In this document: positions 30,123-38,005 of the stretch, piece after piece
How positions within the stretch are numbered: position 1 is the stretch's first letter
Layout of the letters: each line of letters starts with the position of its first letter
NCBI GenBank assembly: GCA_014804445.1
Contig: JAAUZU010000023.1
Location: 82,989-146,988 of the forward strand
DNA from: Lachnospiraceae bacterium
GTDB lineage: Bacteria; Bacillota; Clostridia; Lachnospirales; Lachnospiraceae
Direction of reading: 5' to 3'
DNA: 64,000 bases
Translations under genes and position numbers: made by a program
The notes under the pieces: generated by a model
Database searches by the model: none
Seen by the model: only the letters and a program-made list of their open reading frames with translations
What the model was told of the DNA's origin: nothing

Positions 30123-31562
30123 ATGAAAACAGATACAATAGCAGCAATTGCAACGGCGCTTTCTGATTCCGGTATTGGAATTATTCGTATCAGTGGAAGT
30201 GAAGCAGTAGAGATTGCAGATAAAATTTATGCTTCTAAGAATAGAAAAAAGCATTTAAAAGATGTGATGAGCCATACAATTCACTATGGATTTATTGTAG
30301 ATAATGATGAAATTGTAGATGAAGTTATGGTTACGGTCATGAGGGCGCCTAAAAGTTATACTGCGGAAGATACCGTTGAAATAAATTGTCATGGCGGTGT
30401 TTTAATAATGCGCCGTATTTTAGAACTCGTTTTAAAAGCCGGCGCAAGAATGGCGGAGCCCGGAGAGTTTACGAAGCGTGCTTTTTTAAATGGAAGAATG
30501 GATTTATCTGAAGCGGAAGCTGTTATGGATATGATTCATGCAAAATGTGAATTATCCCTGAAATCTTCCGTGAAGCAGTTAAAAGGTTCTGTTTCTCAAA
30601 AAATAAGAAGTTTACGTTCTAAACTGATATACGAAATAGCATTTATAGAATCGGCATTAGATGATCCGGAACATATCAGTCTGGAAGGATATCAGGAATT
30701 ATTAGAAGAAAAATTAACAGGTCTTATTTTAGAAATCGATGCACTTTTGAATTCTGCGGAGAATGGAAAAATTGTAAAAGAAGGGATTAATACGGTTATT
30801 GTAGGAAAACCAAATGCCGGAAAATCTTCTTTTTTGAATTTACTGATAGGAGAAGAAAAAGCGATTGTAACAGATGTTGCCGGTACTACAAGAGATGTGT
30901 TGGAAGAGCAGATTAAGCTGCATGGCATCTGCTTGAATGTGATTGATACTGCAGGAATTCGTTTTACAGAGGATGTTGTAGAAAAAATAGGAGTGCAAAA
31001 GGCGAGAAAGTATGCAGCTGATGCCGATTTAATTCTTTATGTTGTAGATAGCTCCGTTCCTCTCGATGAAAATGACATGGACATTATGCAGACAATAGGT
31101 TCAAAAAAATGTATTGCCATTTTAAATAAAACGGATTTGGAAGCTGTTGTCACAGAAAAAACGTTGTGGGATGCTTTTATGGAAAGTTCCATGAAAATTT
31201 CTGCTGAGGACGGCAATCAGGATTTTGAAAAAGAATCAGATAGGATTCATATTATAAAAACTTCAACAAAAGATGTAACCGGTATTGATGTTTTTGAAGA
31301 GACGATTCAAAATATGTTTTTCGAGGGTGAGATTTCTTTTGAAAACGAAGTATATATCACAAATATACGCCATAAAGAAGCTCTTATGGAAACAAAAAAT
31401 TCTCTTCTTCTGGTTCAAAAAAGTATAAACGACGATATGCCGGAGGATTTTTATACGGTAGATTTAATGAATGCTTATACTTCTCTTGGGCTTATCATAG
31501 GGGAAGAAGTTTCCGATGATTTGGTGAATGAGATTTTCTCTAAATTTTGTATGGGAAAATAA
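30123..31562 (+). CDS. mnmE: tRNA modification GTPase MnmE
   Basis: With MnmG it installs the 5-(carboxymethyl)aminomethyl group on wobble U34. 479 residues: folate-binding N-terminal domain, helical domain, inserted G domain with G1 GKPNAGKS at 228-235 and G3 DTAG, and the C-terminal CMGK carrying the catalytic cysteine. Followed after 21 bp by mnmG. Confidence 0.97.
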   Translation: MKTDTIAAIATALSDSGIGIIRISGSEAVEIADKIYASKNRKKHLKDVMSHTIHYGFIVDNDEIVDEVMVTVMRAPKSYTAEDTVEINCHGGVLIMRRILELVLKAGARMAEPGEFTKRAFLNGRMDLSEAEAVMDMIHAKCELSLKSSVKQLKGSVSQKIRSLRSKLIYEIAFIESALDDPEHISLEGYQELLEEKLTGLILEIDALLNSAENGKIVKEGINTVIVGKPNAGKSSFLNLLIGEEKAIVTDVAGTTRDVLEEQIKLHGICLNVIDTAGIRFTEDVVEKIGVQKARKYAADADLILYVVDSSVPLDENDMDIMQTIGSKKCIAILNKTDLEAVVTEKTLWDAFMESSMKISAEDGNQDFEKESDRIHIIKTSTKDVTGIDVFEETIQNMFFEGEISFENEVYITNIRHKEALMETKNSLLLVQKSINDDMPEDFYTVDLMNAYTSLGLIIGEEVSDDLVNEIFSKFCMGK

Positions 31563-31583
31563 TGGAAAGGCATAGGTTTTCAT

Positions 31584-33524
31584 ATGTCCAATGATAAAGA
31601 AAAGAATTTTTTAATGGACACGGTAGATGTCTGTGTTATTGGTGCGGGTCATGCGGGCTGTGAAGCAGCTCTGGCTTGTTCGCGTCTTGGTTTTGAAACG
31701 GTTATGTTTACGGTAAGTGTAGACAGTATTGCCCTGATGCCCTGTAATCCGAATATAGGCGGTTCTTCAAAAGGGCATTTGGTAAGAGAAATCGATGCGC
31801 TCGGCGGAGAGATGGGAAAAAATATAGACAAAACCTTTATCCAGTCCAAAATGTTAAATTTATCAAAGGGACCTGCCGTACATTCTCTTCGCGCACAGGC
31901 AGATAAAGCGGATTATACCCGTGAAATGAGAAAGGTTTTGGAAAATCAGGATCATTTAACAATAAAGCAGGCGGAGGTCTGTGAAATTTTATGGGAAGAT
32001 ATTTCTGAAGAATCTTCATTGGAAGATAAAGGGACAAAGAAAAAGAGAGTGCTCGGTGTAAAAACTTTTACCGGTGCTGTTTATCAAAGTAAAGCAGTTA
32101 TTTTATGTACGGGTACTTATTTAAAGGCAAGATGTCTCTGTGGGGAGGCCATTACGTATACAGGACCAAACGGATTGCAGGCTGCGAATCATCTTTCAGA
32201 TTCTTTGCGGGATATGGGAATTGAATTGCAGCGCTTTAAAACAGGTACGCCAGCCAGAATGGATAAAAGAAGTATTGATTTTTCAAAGATGGAAGAGCAG
32301 ACAGGGGATGAAACGATAGTACCTTTTTCTTTTTCTACCAATCCTGCGGATGTGCAAAAGGAACAGGTTTCCTGTTATTTGACTTATACCAATGAACAGA
32401 CTCATGAAATTATTCGTTCTAATTTGGATCGTTCTCCTATTTATGCCGGTATTATAGAAGGAACAGGGCCAAGATATTGTCCTTCAATCGAAGATAAGGT
32501 TGTTAAGTTTTCTGATAAGAACCGTCATCAGGTTTTTATAGAGCCGGAGGGTTTACATACCAATGAAATGTATGTGGGAGGAATGTCTTCTTCCCTTCCG
32601 GAAGATGTACAGCTTGCTATGTACCGCACTGTTCCCGGACTGGAGCATTGTAAAATTGTCAGAAATGCTTATGCGATTGAATATGACTGTATCGATGCAA
32701 ATCAGCTTTATCCGACTTTGGAATTTAAAAATGTTTCAGGTCTTTTTGCCGGGGGACAATTTAATGGGAGCAGTGGCTATGAAGAAGCAGCGGCACAGGG
32801 ATTGATAGCCGGTATCAATTGTGCGCTTTCCCTTTCCGGAAAAAAGCAAATTGTTCTTGACAGATCTCAGGCATATATTGGTGTGTTAATTGACGATTTG
32901 GTAACAAAGAACAACAGGGAGCCTTACCGTATGATGACTTCACGGGCAGAGTATCGTCTTCTTTTGAGACAGGATAATGCCGATTTAAGATTGCGTAAAA
33001 CAGGATATGAGGTTGGACTTGTATCTGAGGCGGATTATAAAAGTCTGCTTGAAAAAGAGCAAATGATTGCAGAAGAAATAAAAAGGCTGAAGGAAACAAA
33101 GGTAGGAGGATCAGCTTCTATTCAGCAGTTTTTAGAAGCACATGGAAGTAACAGTTTAAAAACAGCAGCTTCTTTGGCAGAGCTTATGTGCAGGCAGGAG
33201 CTTTCCTATGAAATTTTGGAAGAAATTGATGGAAACCGAAAAACACTTCCTGCAGATGTAATTCAACAGGTTGAAATTGAAATAAAGTATGAAGGATATA
33301 TTGAGCGTCAAATGCGTCAGGTAAAGCAGTTTAAGAAAATGGAAAAGAAGCTGCTTCCGGAAAACCTGAATTATGATAATGTACCAAGCCTTCGTATAGA
33401 AGCAAGACAAAAGTTAAAAGCTTTTCGGCCGGTTTCAGTAGGACAGGCTTCCCGTATTTCCGGTGTATCACCGGCAGATATTTCAGTACTGTTGGTATAT
33501 TTGGAACAGTATGCACATGAGTGA
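31584..33524 (+). CDS. mnmG: tRNA uridine-5-carboxymethylaminomethyl modification enzyme MnmG
   Basis: FAD-dependent partner of MnmE. 646 residues with the Rossmann motif GAGHAG at 20-25, the [15 protein letters not shown] signature and the later [19 protein letters not shown] motif. The C-terminal helical domain ends in [25 protein letters not shown] as expected. Slightly longer than many orthologues, mostly at the N-terminus and in a loop near residue 150. Confidence 0.97.
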   Translation: MSNDKEKNFLMDTVDVCVIGAGHAGCEAALACSRLGFETVMFTVSVDSIALMPCNPNIGGSSKGHLVREIDALGGEMGKNIDKTFIQSKMLNLSKGPAVHSLRAQADKADYTREMRKVLENQDHLTIKQAEVCEILWEDISEESSLEDKGTKKKRVLGVKTFTGAVYQSKAVILCTGTYLKARCLCGEAITYTGPNGLQAANHLSDSLRDMGIELQRFKTGTPARMDKRSIDFSKMEEQTGDETIVPFSFSTNPADVQKEQVSCYLTYTNEQTHEIIRSNLDRSPIYAGIIEGTGPRYCPSIEDKVVKFSDKNRHQVFIEPEGLHTNEMYVGGMSSSLPEDVQLAMYRTVPGLEHCKIVRNAYAIEYDCIDANQLYPTLEFKNVSGLFAGGQFNGSSGYEEAAAQGLIAGINCALSLSGKKQIVLDRSQAYIGVLIDDLVTKNNREPYRMMTSRAEYRLLLRQDNADLRLRKTGYEVGLVSEADYKSLLEKEQMIAEEIKRLKETKVGGSASIQQFLEAHGSNSLKTAASLAELMCRQELSYEILEEIDGNRKTLPADVIQQVEIEIKYEGYIERQMRQVKQFKKMEKKLLPENLNYDNVPSLRIEARQKLKAFRPVSVGQASRISGVSPADISVLLVYLEQYAHE

Positions 33525-33583
33525 TTTATTTTATACTAAATTATTTATAATAATTTTTCTGGTCAGAAAGGCATGGAAATCTT

Positions 33584-34309
33584 ATGTATGATGTAAAGCA
33601 GTTTAAAGAGGATTTGTCAGAATTTAATATTACTTTATCTGACATTCAAGTACAGCAGTTTATGACATACTATGAGCTGCTTGTAGAATGGAATGGATTT
33701 ATGAATTTAACTGCAATTACAGAATACAAGGAAGTATTAAAAAAACACTTTATTGACAGTCTTTCTTTGGTGAAGGTATGTGACCTAACAAAAGAGATGT
33801 CTATGATTGATATTGGAACAGGCGCCGGTTTTCCGGGAATTCCTTTAAAGATAGCTTTTCCGAATTTAAAGATTACGCTTTTGGATTCTTTGCATAAGCG
33901 TGTCCAGTTTTTAAATACTGTGATAGAAAAGCTGGCTCTTACAAATATTGATACGGTACATGGAAGAGCAGAGGATTTTGCCAGGCCGGGCTCTTTGCGT
34001 GAACAGTATGATATCTGTGTTTCACGTGCTGTTGCAAATCTGACAACTCTGTCAGAATATTGTATTCCTTTTGTAAAGCGTGGAGGAGTTTTTGTTTCTT
34101 ATAAATCGGAAAAGCTTTTGGAAGAAAAGCAGGAGGCAGAAGAGGCAATATCCATTTTAGGTGGAAATGTAGAAAAGCAAGTTCAATTTACGTTACCGAA
34201 TTCTGATATTTGCCGCAATCTTTTTGTAATAAAGAAAGTAAAGGATTCTCCAAAAAAGTATCCGAGAAAAGCAGGGCTTCCCGCAAAGGAGCCATTGAAA
34301 AATAAATGA
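33584..34309 (+). CDS. rsmG: 16S rRNA (guanine527-N7)-methyltransferase
   Basis: SAM-dependent methyltransferase acting on G527 of 16S rRNA; loss gives low-level streptomycin resistance in other bacteria. 241 residues with motif I DIGTGAGFPGIPLKIAFP near 85-102. The C-terminus is basic. Last gene of the mnmE-mnmG-rsmG group and 16 bp before the histidine kinase gene. Confidence 0.95.
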   Translation: MYDVKQFKEDLSEFNITLSDIQVQQFMTYYELLVEWNGFMNLTAITEYKEVLKKHFIDSLSLVKVCDLTKEMSMIDIGTGAGFPGIPLKIAFPNLKITLLDSLHKRVQFLNTVIEKLALTNIDTVHGRAEDFARPGSLREQYDICVSRAVANLTTLSEYCIPFVKRGGVFVSYKSEKLLEEKQEAEEAISILGGNVEKQVQFTLPNSDICRNLFVIKKVKDSPKKYPRKAGLPAKEPLKNK

Positions 34310-34325
34310 AAGATGTGATAGAATT

Positions 34326-35294
34326 ATGAATGAAGAAAATAATTTTTCTTTTAGAGAGATGCAGCATAGCCTTTTAGCGGAAGCGGAAGGATTGAAAAAA
34401 AACATAAATGAAAATTTATCCCGTATTGCAGAGATAGATAAGTATCTGGATTCTATTTATGGTCGGGAAGAAGAAAATTTTAAAGTTTTTTCTCCGCGAA
34501 ATGTAGAGCATATTTATAGGGACGATATATCTGTTCATAAAACAGAGAAGAGTAAATTGGAAATGAATAATCGTTCTCTTTACAGTCGTCTCAATAAAGT
34601 AAATGCATATTTGTCTACCATTGAAGATTTTATTTCAAAAAATTCTGTTACAAGGAATTTTGAAGTTTTAGATATTCAGGAGAAAGAAAGACATAGAATA
34701 GCGAGAGATTTACACGATACTTCATTACAAAATTTGTCTCATCTATTACATAAAGTTGAATTGGCTTCTATGTATATTGAAAAAGATGTTTTGCAGGCCA
34801 AGCTGGAACTGGCAACGGTAAGTAAAGGGTTAAAAGCTGTTATTGAAGAAATAAGAAATACTATTTTTGACTTGCGCCCTATGACATTTGATGATTTAGG
34901 GTTGAAAGAGTCTTTTGAAATATTGTTTTCTAAATTAAAAGAAAACAGTACCTTGTGTGATATTGATGCAGAAATTCAGCCGATTACATGTGATAACGAT
35001 TTGGTTCTGATGACTATTTTCCGTGTTGTACAGGAAGCATGTTCAAATGCAATTAAACATTCTCAGGGAAGTAAAATTGTCATCAGAATAGAACAGAAAA
35101 ACGAAAATTGTTATATATTGGTGAAAGATAACGGTAAAGGATTTTCATGGAAAGAAGAAACAGAAAATAATGACAAGCATTTTGGAATTGCCGTGATGAC
35201 AGAAAGAATTCATTTATTGGGCGGTAAAATTTCATTTCACTCTGTGGATGGAAAAGGAACTGAAATTAAAATGATTATTCCTTTAAATTCCTAA
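34326..35294 (+). CDS. Soluble DegS/NarX-type histidine kinase
   Basis: 322 residues, no TM segment. The N-terminal 110 residues are predicted coiled coil. The HisKA_3 phosphoacceptor motif RHRIARDLHD has His130, and the HATPase domain has NAIKH and DNGKGFSW. The architecture and the partner resemble Bacillus DegS. The signal is unknown; without a sensor domain it probably responds to a cytoplasmic cue. It is 66 bp before its likely response regulator. Confidence 0.9.
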   Translation: MNEENNFSFREMQHSLLAEAEGLKKNINENLSRIAEIDKYLDSIYGREEENFKVFSPRNVEHIYRDDISVHKTEKSKLEMNNRSLYSRLNKVNAYLSTIEDFISKNSVTRNFEVLDIQEKERHRIARDLHDTSLQNLSHLLHKVELASMYIEKDVLQAKLELATVSKGLKAVIEEIRNTIFDLRPMTFDDLGLKESFEILFSKLKENSTLCDIDAEIQPITCDNDLVLMTIFRVVQEACSNAIKHSQGSKIVIRIEQKNENCYILVKDNGKGFSWKEETENNDKHFGIAVMTERIHLLGGKISFHSVDGKGTEIKMIIPLNS

Positions 35295-35360
35295 AACAGA
35301 ATCAAATTAACTTGTAATAATACTTAACTAAAATGTGTGCAGAAATGGAATGGCAGAATT

Positions 35361-36011
35361 ATGGAAAATAGTATAAAAGTAATGATAGCAGATGATCATA
35401 TATTGATGAGGGAAGGAATCAGACAGCTTTTAGAGTTTGATGGAAAAATAGAAGTAATCGCCGAAGCAAATGACGGAGAAGAATGTTTAGAAAAATTAAA
35501 AACAATAAATCCTGAAGTACTTCTGCTTGATATTAATATGCCGAAGAAAAACGGAATAGAAGTTTTAGAAAGTATACGTAGTCAGAATTTAAAAGTTAAA
35601 GTATTAATTTTAACTGTACATAATGAAATTGAATATTTATTGAAAGCTGTTGATATTGGTGTGGACGGATATATTTTGAAAGATTCTGAATCAGCAGAAT
35701 TAAAACGTGCTATTGTCACGGTTTCAGAAGGAGAAAGCTACATCCAATCCAGTTTAATCCCTGCATTAAATTCAAGATTAATTGCAAGAGATATAGATAA
35801 AGAAAAGATTGATTCTTTGACGAAAAGAGAATTGGAAGTTTTAATACAAGTTGCAAATGGAATGTTTAACAAAGAAATAGCAAATGCCTTGAATATCAGT
35901 GAGCGTACTGTAAAGAACCATCTTTCTAATATATTTAAAAAAATAGATGTGTCTGATAGAACCCAGGCGGCAGTGTTTGCTATTAAAAATGATATTATAA
36001 AGCTATTTTAA
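35361..36011 (+). CDS. NarL/LuxR-family response regulator (DegU-like)
   Basis: 216 residues. The receiver domain has acidic DD at 11-12 and phosphoacceptor Asp57 in LLLDINMP. The C-terminal LuxR helix-turn-helix includes LTKRELEVL, NKEIANAL and ISERTVKNHLSNIFKK, close in pattern to DegU. The start ATG at 35361 matches the family N-terminus; an upstream ATG at 35337 would add eight residues. The stop codon is immediately followed by a parS site. Targets are unknown. Confidence 0.9.
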   Translation: MENSIKVMIADDHILMREGIRQLLEFDGKIEVIAEANDGEECLEKLKTINPEVLLLDINMPKKNGIEVLESIRSQNLKVKVLILTVHNEIEYLLKAVDIGVDGYILKDSESAELKRAIVTVSEGESYIQSSLIPALNSRLIARDIDKEKIDSLTKRELEVLIQVANGMFNKEIANALNISERTVKNHLSNIFKKIDVSDRTQAAVFAIKNDIIKLF

Positions 36012-36013
36012 GA

Positions 36014-36029
36014 TGTTTCACGTGAAACA
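36014..36029. promoter_or_regulatory. parS: parS site 1 (perfect)
   Basis: TGTTTCACGTGAAACA, a perfect 16-bp palindrome identical to the Bacillus parS consensus bound by ParB/Spo0J. It lies 3 bases after the response regulator stop and about 1.16 kb upstream of parA. Confidence 0.95.
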
Positions 36030-36063
36030 TCTTGGGTTTACTGATAGATAAACCACAAGATAA

Positions 36064-36079
36064 TGTTTCACGTGAAACA
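36064..36079. promoter_or_regulatory. parS: parS site 2 (perfect)
   Basis: A second exact TGTTTCACGTGAAACA, centred 50 bp from the first. Paired close sites would nucleate a denser ParB complex. Confidence 0.95.
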
Positions 36080-36131
36080 TTTTTGCGCTAGATATTGTAA
36101 TAGAAATCGTGAAACATTTTTGAAAGGTTTG

Positions 36132-36147
36132 TTTTTCGCGTGAAACA
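36132..36147. promoter_or_regulatory. Degenerate parS-like site
   Basis: TTTTTCGCGTGAAACA matches parS at 14 of 16 positions. A further half site CGTGAAACA is at 36108-36116. Spacing from site 2 is about 68 bp. Binding strength cannot be judged from sequence. Confidence 0.5.
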
Positions 36148-36169
36148 TATTATTTAAGAAAGTTACGCT

Positions 36170-36296
36170 GATATCGAAACACTTTCCTATTCAGACGCGC
36201 TCTCGCTCTATAAAAACGTAGCAGTACTAGGCTCGAAAAAACCTCGCCAAGTGCTGACGTTTTTAAAAGGTCTGAATAGGAAAGTGTTTCGATATC
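36170..36296. repeat. Long hairpin A: 27-bp perfect inverted repeat around a shared core
   Basis: The left arm 36170-36196 begins GATATCGAAACACTTTCC, and 36270-36296 is its perfect reverse complement (27 bp). The 73-bp interior folds again: AAAAACGT (36212-36219) pairs with ACGTTTTT (36257-36264), then CAG/CTG, ACT/AGT and GGC/GCC. The segment 36190-36275 recurs in inverted orientation as 36920-37005 (hairpin B) with 4 differences in 86 positions, but the outer 20 bp of the arms do not recur. No open reading frame and no T run at the end suit a simple terminator. Confidence 0.9.
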
Positions 36297-36404
36297 GGCT
36301 GAAACTCACAAAAGAGTTACATTCCAAAAATTATAGTTTTGACTTAAACATTCACCTAGTCTAGTTCAACTCATATTTATTCAACAATTCTGTTTCAAAA
36401 ATAT

Positions 36405-36641
36405 TTATAATTTATGAGCTGTGATGATTGTGTAGCTATTTGCGTTTACTGTTATTTTGCAGTTGTCTATGGTTGCGTACCAGTTTTTCCCTATCTTTTC
36501 AATAACTGTGTCTTTATTTAAAATTTGTGTTTTACACCATTGAACAACGTCATCTACTTCAATTTGTAGATTCTTTTTTATACGTTCTACACCCATTTCT
36601 GTCGTGTGCAATTTATCAATATTTTCAAGTAAGTCGTTCAT
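36405..36641 (-). CDS. DUF3781-type small protein
   Basis: 78 residues, no TM or signal. The sequence features LHTTEMGVERIKKNL, VVQWCKTQI and a C-terminal KNWYATIDNCKITVNANSYTIITAHK, which I recognise as the DUF3781 family of unknown function. The ATG follows CGGAGG at a good distance. It lies between two copies of an inverted 86-bp element and just downstream of hairpin C, on the strand opposite its neighbours, so it looks like accessory cargo. The assignment is from memory of the family pattern. Confidence 0.65.
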   Translation of the reverse strand: MNDLLENIDKLHTTEMGVERIKKNLQIEVDDVVQWCKTQILNKDTVIEKIGKNWYATIDNCKITVNANSYTIITAHKL

Positions 36642-36680
36642 TCAATGCCTCCGTTATTTATTTCTTTATAGATGTTTGCA

Positions 36681-36799
36681 AAACTTCCCTTTGCAACACA
36701 GGAAATGTTTAATATAGACAAAATAAGGGCGACTTGCCACTGCTTCGGAGCCCGTTTTTGTCTATATTGAACATTTCTGTCACTTGCAGAAGGAAGTTT
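36681..36799. repeat. Long hairpin C upstream of the DUF3781 gene
   Basis: Arms of about 43 nt pair with few interruptions: the left arm (36681-36723) ends in AATATAGACAAAA and the right arm (36756-36799) begins TTTTGTCTATATT. The centre adds GGGC (36727-36730) against GCCC (36750-36753). The outer blocks AACTTCC and GGAAGTT also pair. The near-direct repeats TTTCTTTATA at 36661-36670 and 36816-36825 flank it, as a target duplication might. The sequence is unrelated to A and B, but the layout (long arms, A-run/T-run, GC-rich tip) is similar. Confidence 0.8.
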
Positions 36800-36894
36800 C
36801 ACAATCACCTATTATTTTCTTTATAAAGATAGCATACCAATTTACCTAAAGCAAGTAAGCCCTGCAAATATTATGTATTTGTTAGCAAGATTCA

Positions 36895-37029
36895 GCGGGA
36901 AGAGGAGGAATATGTCTGCTCAGACCTTTTAAAAACGTCAGTACTTGGCGAGGTATTCTCGAGCCTAGTACTGTTACGTTTTTATAGAGCGAGAGCGCGT
37001 CTGAACAGACATATCCCTCCTCTTCCCGC
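36895..37029. repeat. Long hairpin B: 31-bp inverted repeat around the shared core
   Basis: Arms 36895-36925 (begins GCGGGAAGAGGAGG) and 36999-37029 (ends CCTCCTCTTCCCGC) pair at 29 of 31 positions. The interior 36920-37005 is the reverse complement of the core of hairpin A (82 of 86 identical). Of the four differences, one changes a G-U to an A-U pair in the inner stem, and three fall in a bulge or the apical loop. The arms outside the shared core are unrelated to those of A. Confidence 0.9.
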
Positions 37030-37099
37030 GTCTCTCGCATCCTTATCAAAACATTCCAGTAAATAATCCAAAATTCTTATGGATTCTACACAGCATTAA

Positions 37100-37108
37100 T
37101 GTTATAAT
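37100..37108 (+). promoter_or_regulatory. Extended -10 promoter of parA
   Basis: TG (37100-37101), one base, then TATAAT (37103-37108); no good -35. The predicted leader is about 60 nt. It lies 70 bp right of hairpin B. Confidence 0.5.
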
Positions 37109-37173
37109 AACAAACAGACATGAGGAAAAAGAAAGTTGTCCGGTGCTTCTATGGACGAAAGGAAAATTATAAA

Positions 37174-37947
37174 ATGGGTAAAGTAATTGCAGTTGCAAAC
37201 CAAAAGGGAGGAGTGGGAAAAACCACAACCTCTATCAATTTATCAGCTTCTCTTGCAGATAAGGGAAAAAAAGTTTTAGTTATTGATACGGACCCTCAGG
37301 GAAATACGACAAGTGGATTTGGTGTTGATAAGAATGATTTGGAAGATACTATATATGAGCTGATACTAGGTGAATGTTCGATTCATGAATGCATTTTAAA
37401 AGATGTAATAAAAAATGTGTCCTTACTGCCTTCCAATGTAAATCTTGCTGCAGCAGAGATAGAGTTAATCGGAATAGACAAGAAAGAATATATTTTAAAA
37501 AATGAAGTTGACTATGTAAAAGACCAGTTCGATTTCATTATTATAGACTGTCCTCCTTCTCTAAATGCATTGACAATTAACGCATTGACAACAGCAGACA
37601 GTGTATTGGTTCCCATCCAATGTGAGTATTATGCTTTGGAAGGTTTAAGTCAGTTAATACACACGGTCAATTTAGTAAAAGAACGTCTTAATCCTGATTT
37701 GGAGATGGAAGGAGTTGTTTTTACAATGTACGATTCCAGAACCAATCTTTCCATGCAGGTAGTGGAAAATGTAAAAAGCCACTTAAATCAAAATATCTAT
37801 AAAACAATGATACCAAGAAATATCAGGCTTGCAGAAGCGCCAAGTTATGGTATGCCGATACATATGTATGACCCAAAATCAGCAGGAGCAGAAGCATATA
37901 TGAATCTGGCGGATGAAGTAATTAATCGTAATGAAAACGTTGAATAA
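37174..37947 (+). CDS. parA: Chromosome partitioning ATPase ParA/Soj
   Basis: Deviant Walker A ATPase that acts with ParB in origin segregation and, as Soj in Bacillus, modulates DnaA. 257 residues. MGKVIAVANQKGGVGKTT is at the N-terminus (KGGVGKT 11-17), DTDPQGN near 37-43, and IIDCPPSLN near 108-116. The ATG at 37174 follows AAAGGA; an in-frame ATG 18 codons upstream would add non-family sequence. Confidence 0.96.
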   Translation: MGKVIAVANQKGGVGKTTTSINLSASLADKGKKVLVIDTDPQGNTTSGFGVDKNDLEDTIYELILGECSIHECILKDVIKNVSLLPSNVNLAAAEIELIGIDKKEYILKNEVDYVKDQFDFIIIDCPPSLNALTINALTTADSVLVPIQCEYYALEGLSQLIHTVNLVKERLNPDLEMEGVVFTMYDSRTNLSMQVVENVKSHLNQNIYKTMIPRNIRLAEAPSYGMPIHMYDPKSAGAEAYMNLADEVINRNENVE

Positions 37948-38005
37948 AAAATGCGTATTCAACTATTGATAAAAGTGCGTCGCAGCGCACGGGTAGGTAA
38001 AACTT

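Larger units (their letters stand above)
36012..36404. other. Non-coding stretch: parS cluster and hairpin A
   Basis: No gene between the response regulator and the DUF3781 gene on the opposite strand. It holds the parS cluster (36014-36147), the 127-bp hairpin A (36170-36296) and about 100 bp of AT-rich sequence before the DUF3781 stop codon in which I see nothing specific. Confidence 0.8.
36642..37173. other. Non-coding stretch: hairpins C and B and the parA promoter
   Basis: About 530 bp with no credible gene. It contains hairpin C (36681-36799), a short AT-rich gap, hairpin B (36895-37029) and the parA promoter (37100-37108). Confidence 0.8.

Noticed and set aside
36170..36296. Hairpin A as an ordinary terminator of the response regulator gene
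   Set aside because: It lies 160 bp after the stop, has 27-bp arms with a structured 73-bp interior, and no T run follows the outer stem.
36170..37029. Hairpins A-C as CRISPR, retron, integron attC sites or a riboswitch
   Set aside because: No spaced direct repeats, no reverse transcriptase or integrase, no attC end motifs, and no downstream gene placed to be controlled by a known riboswitch.
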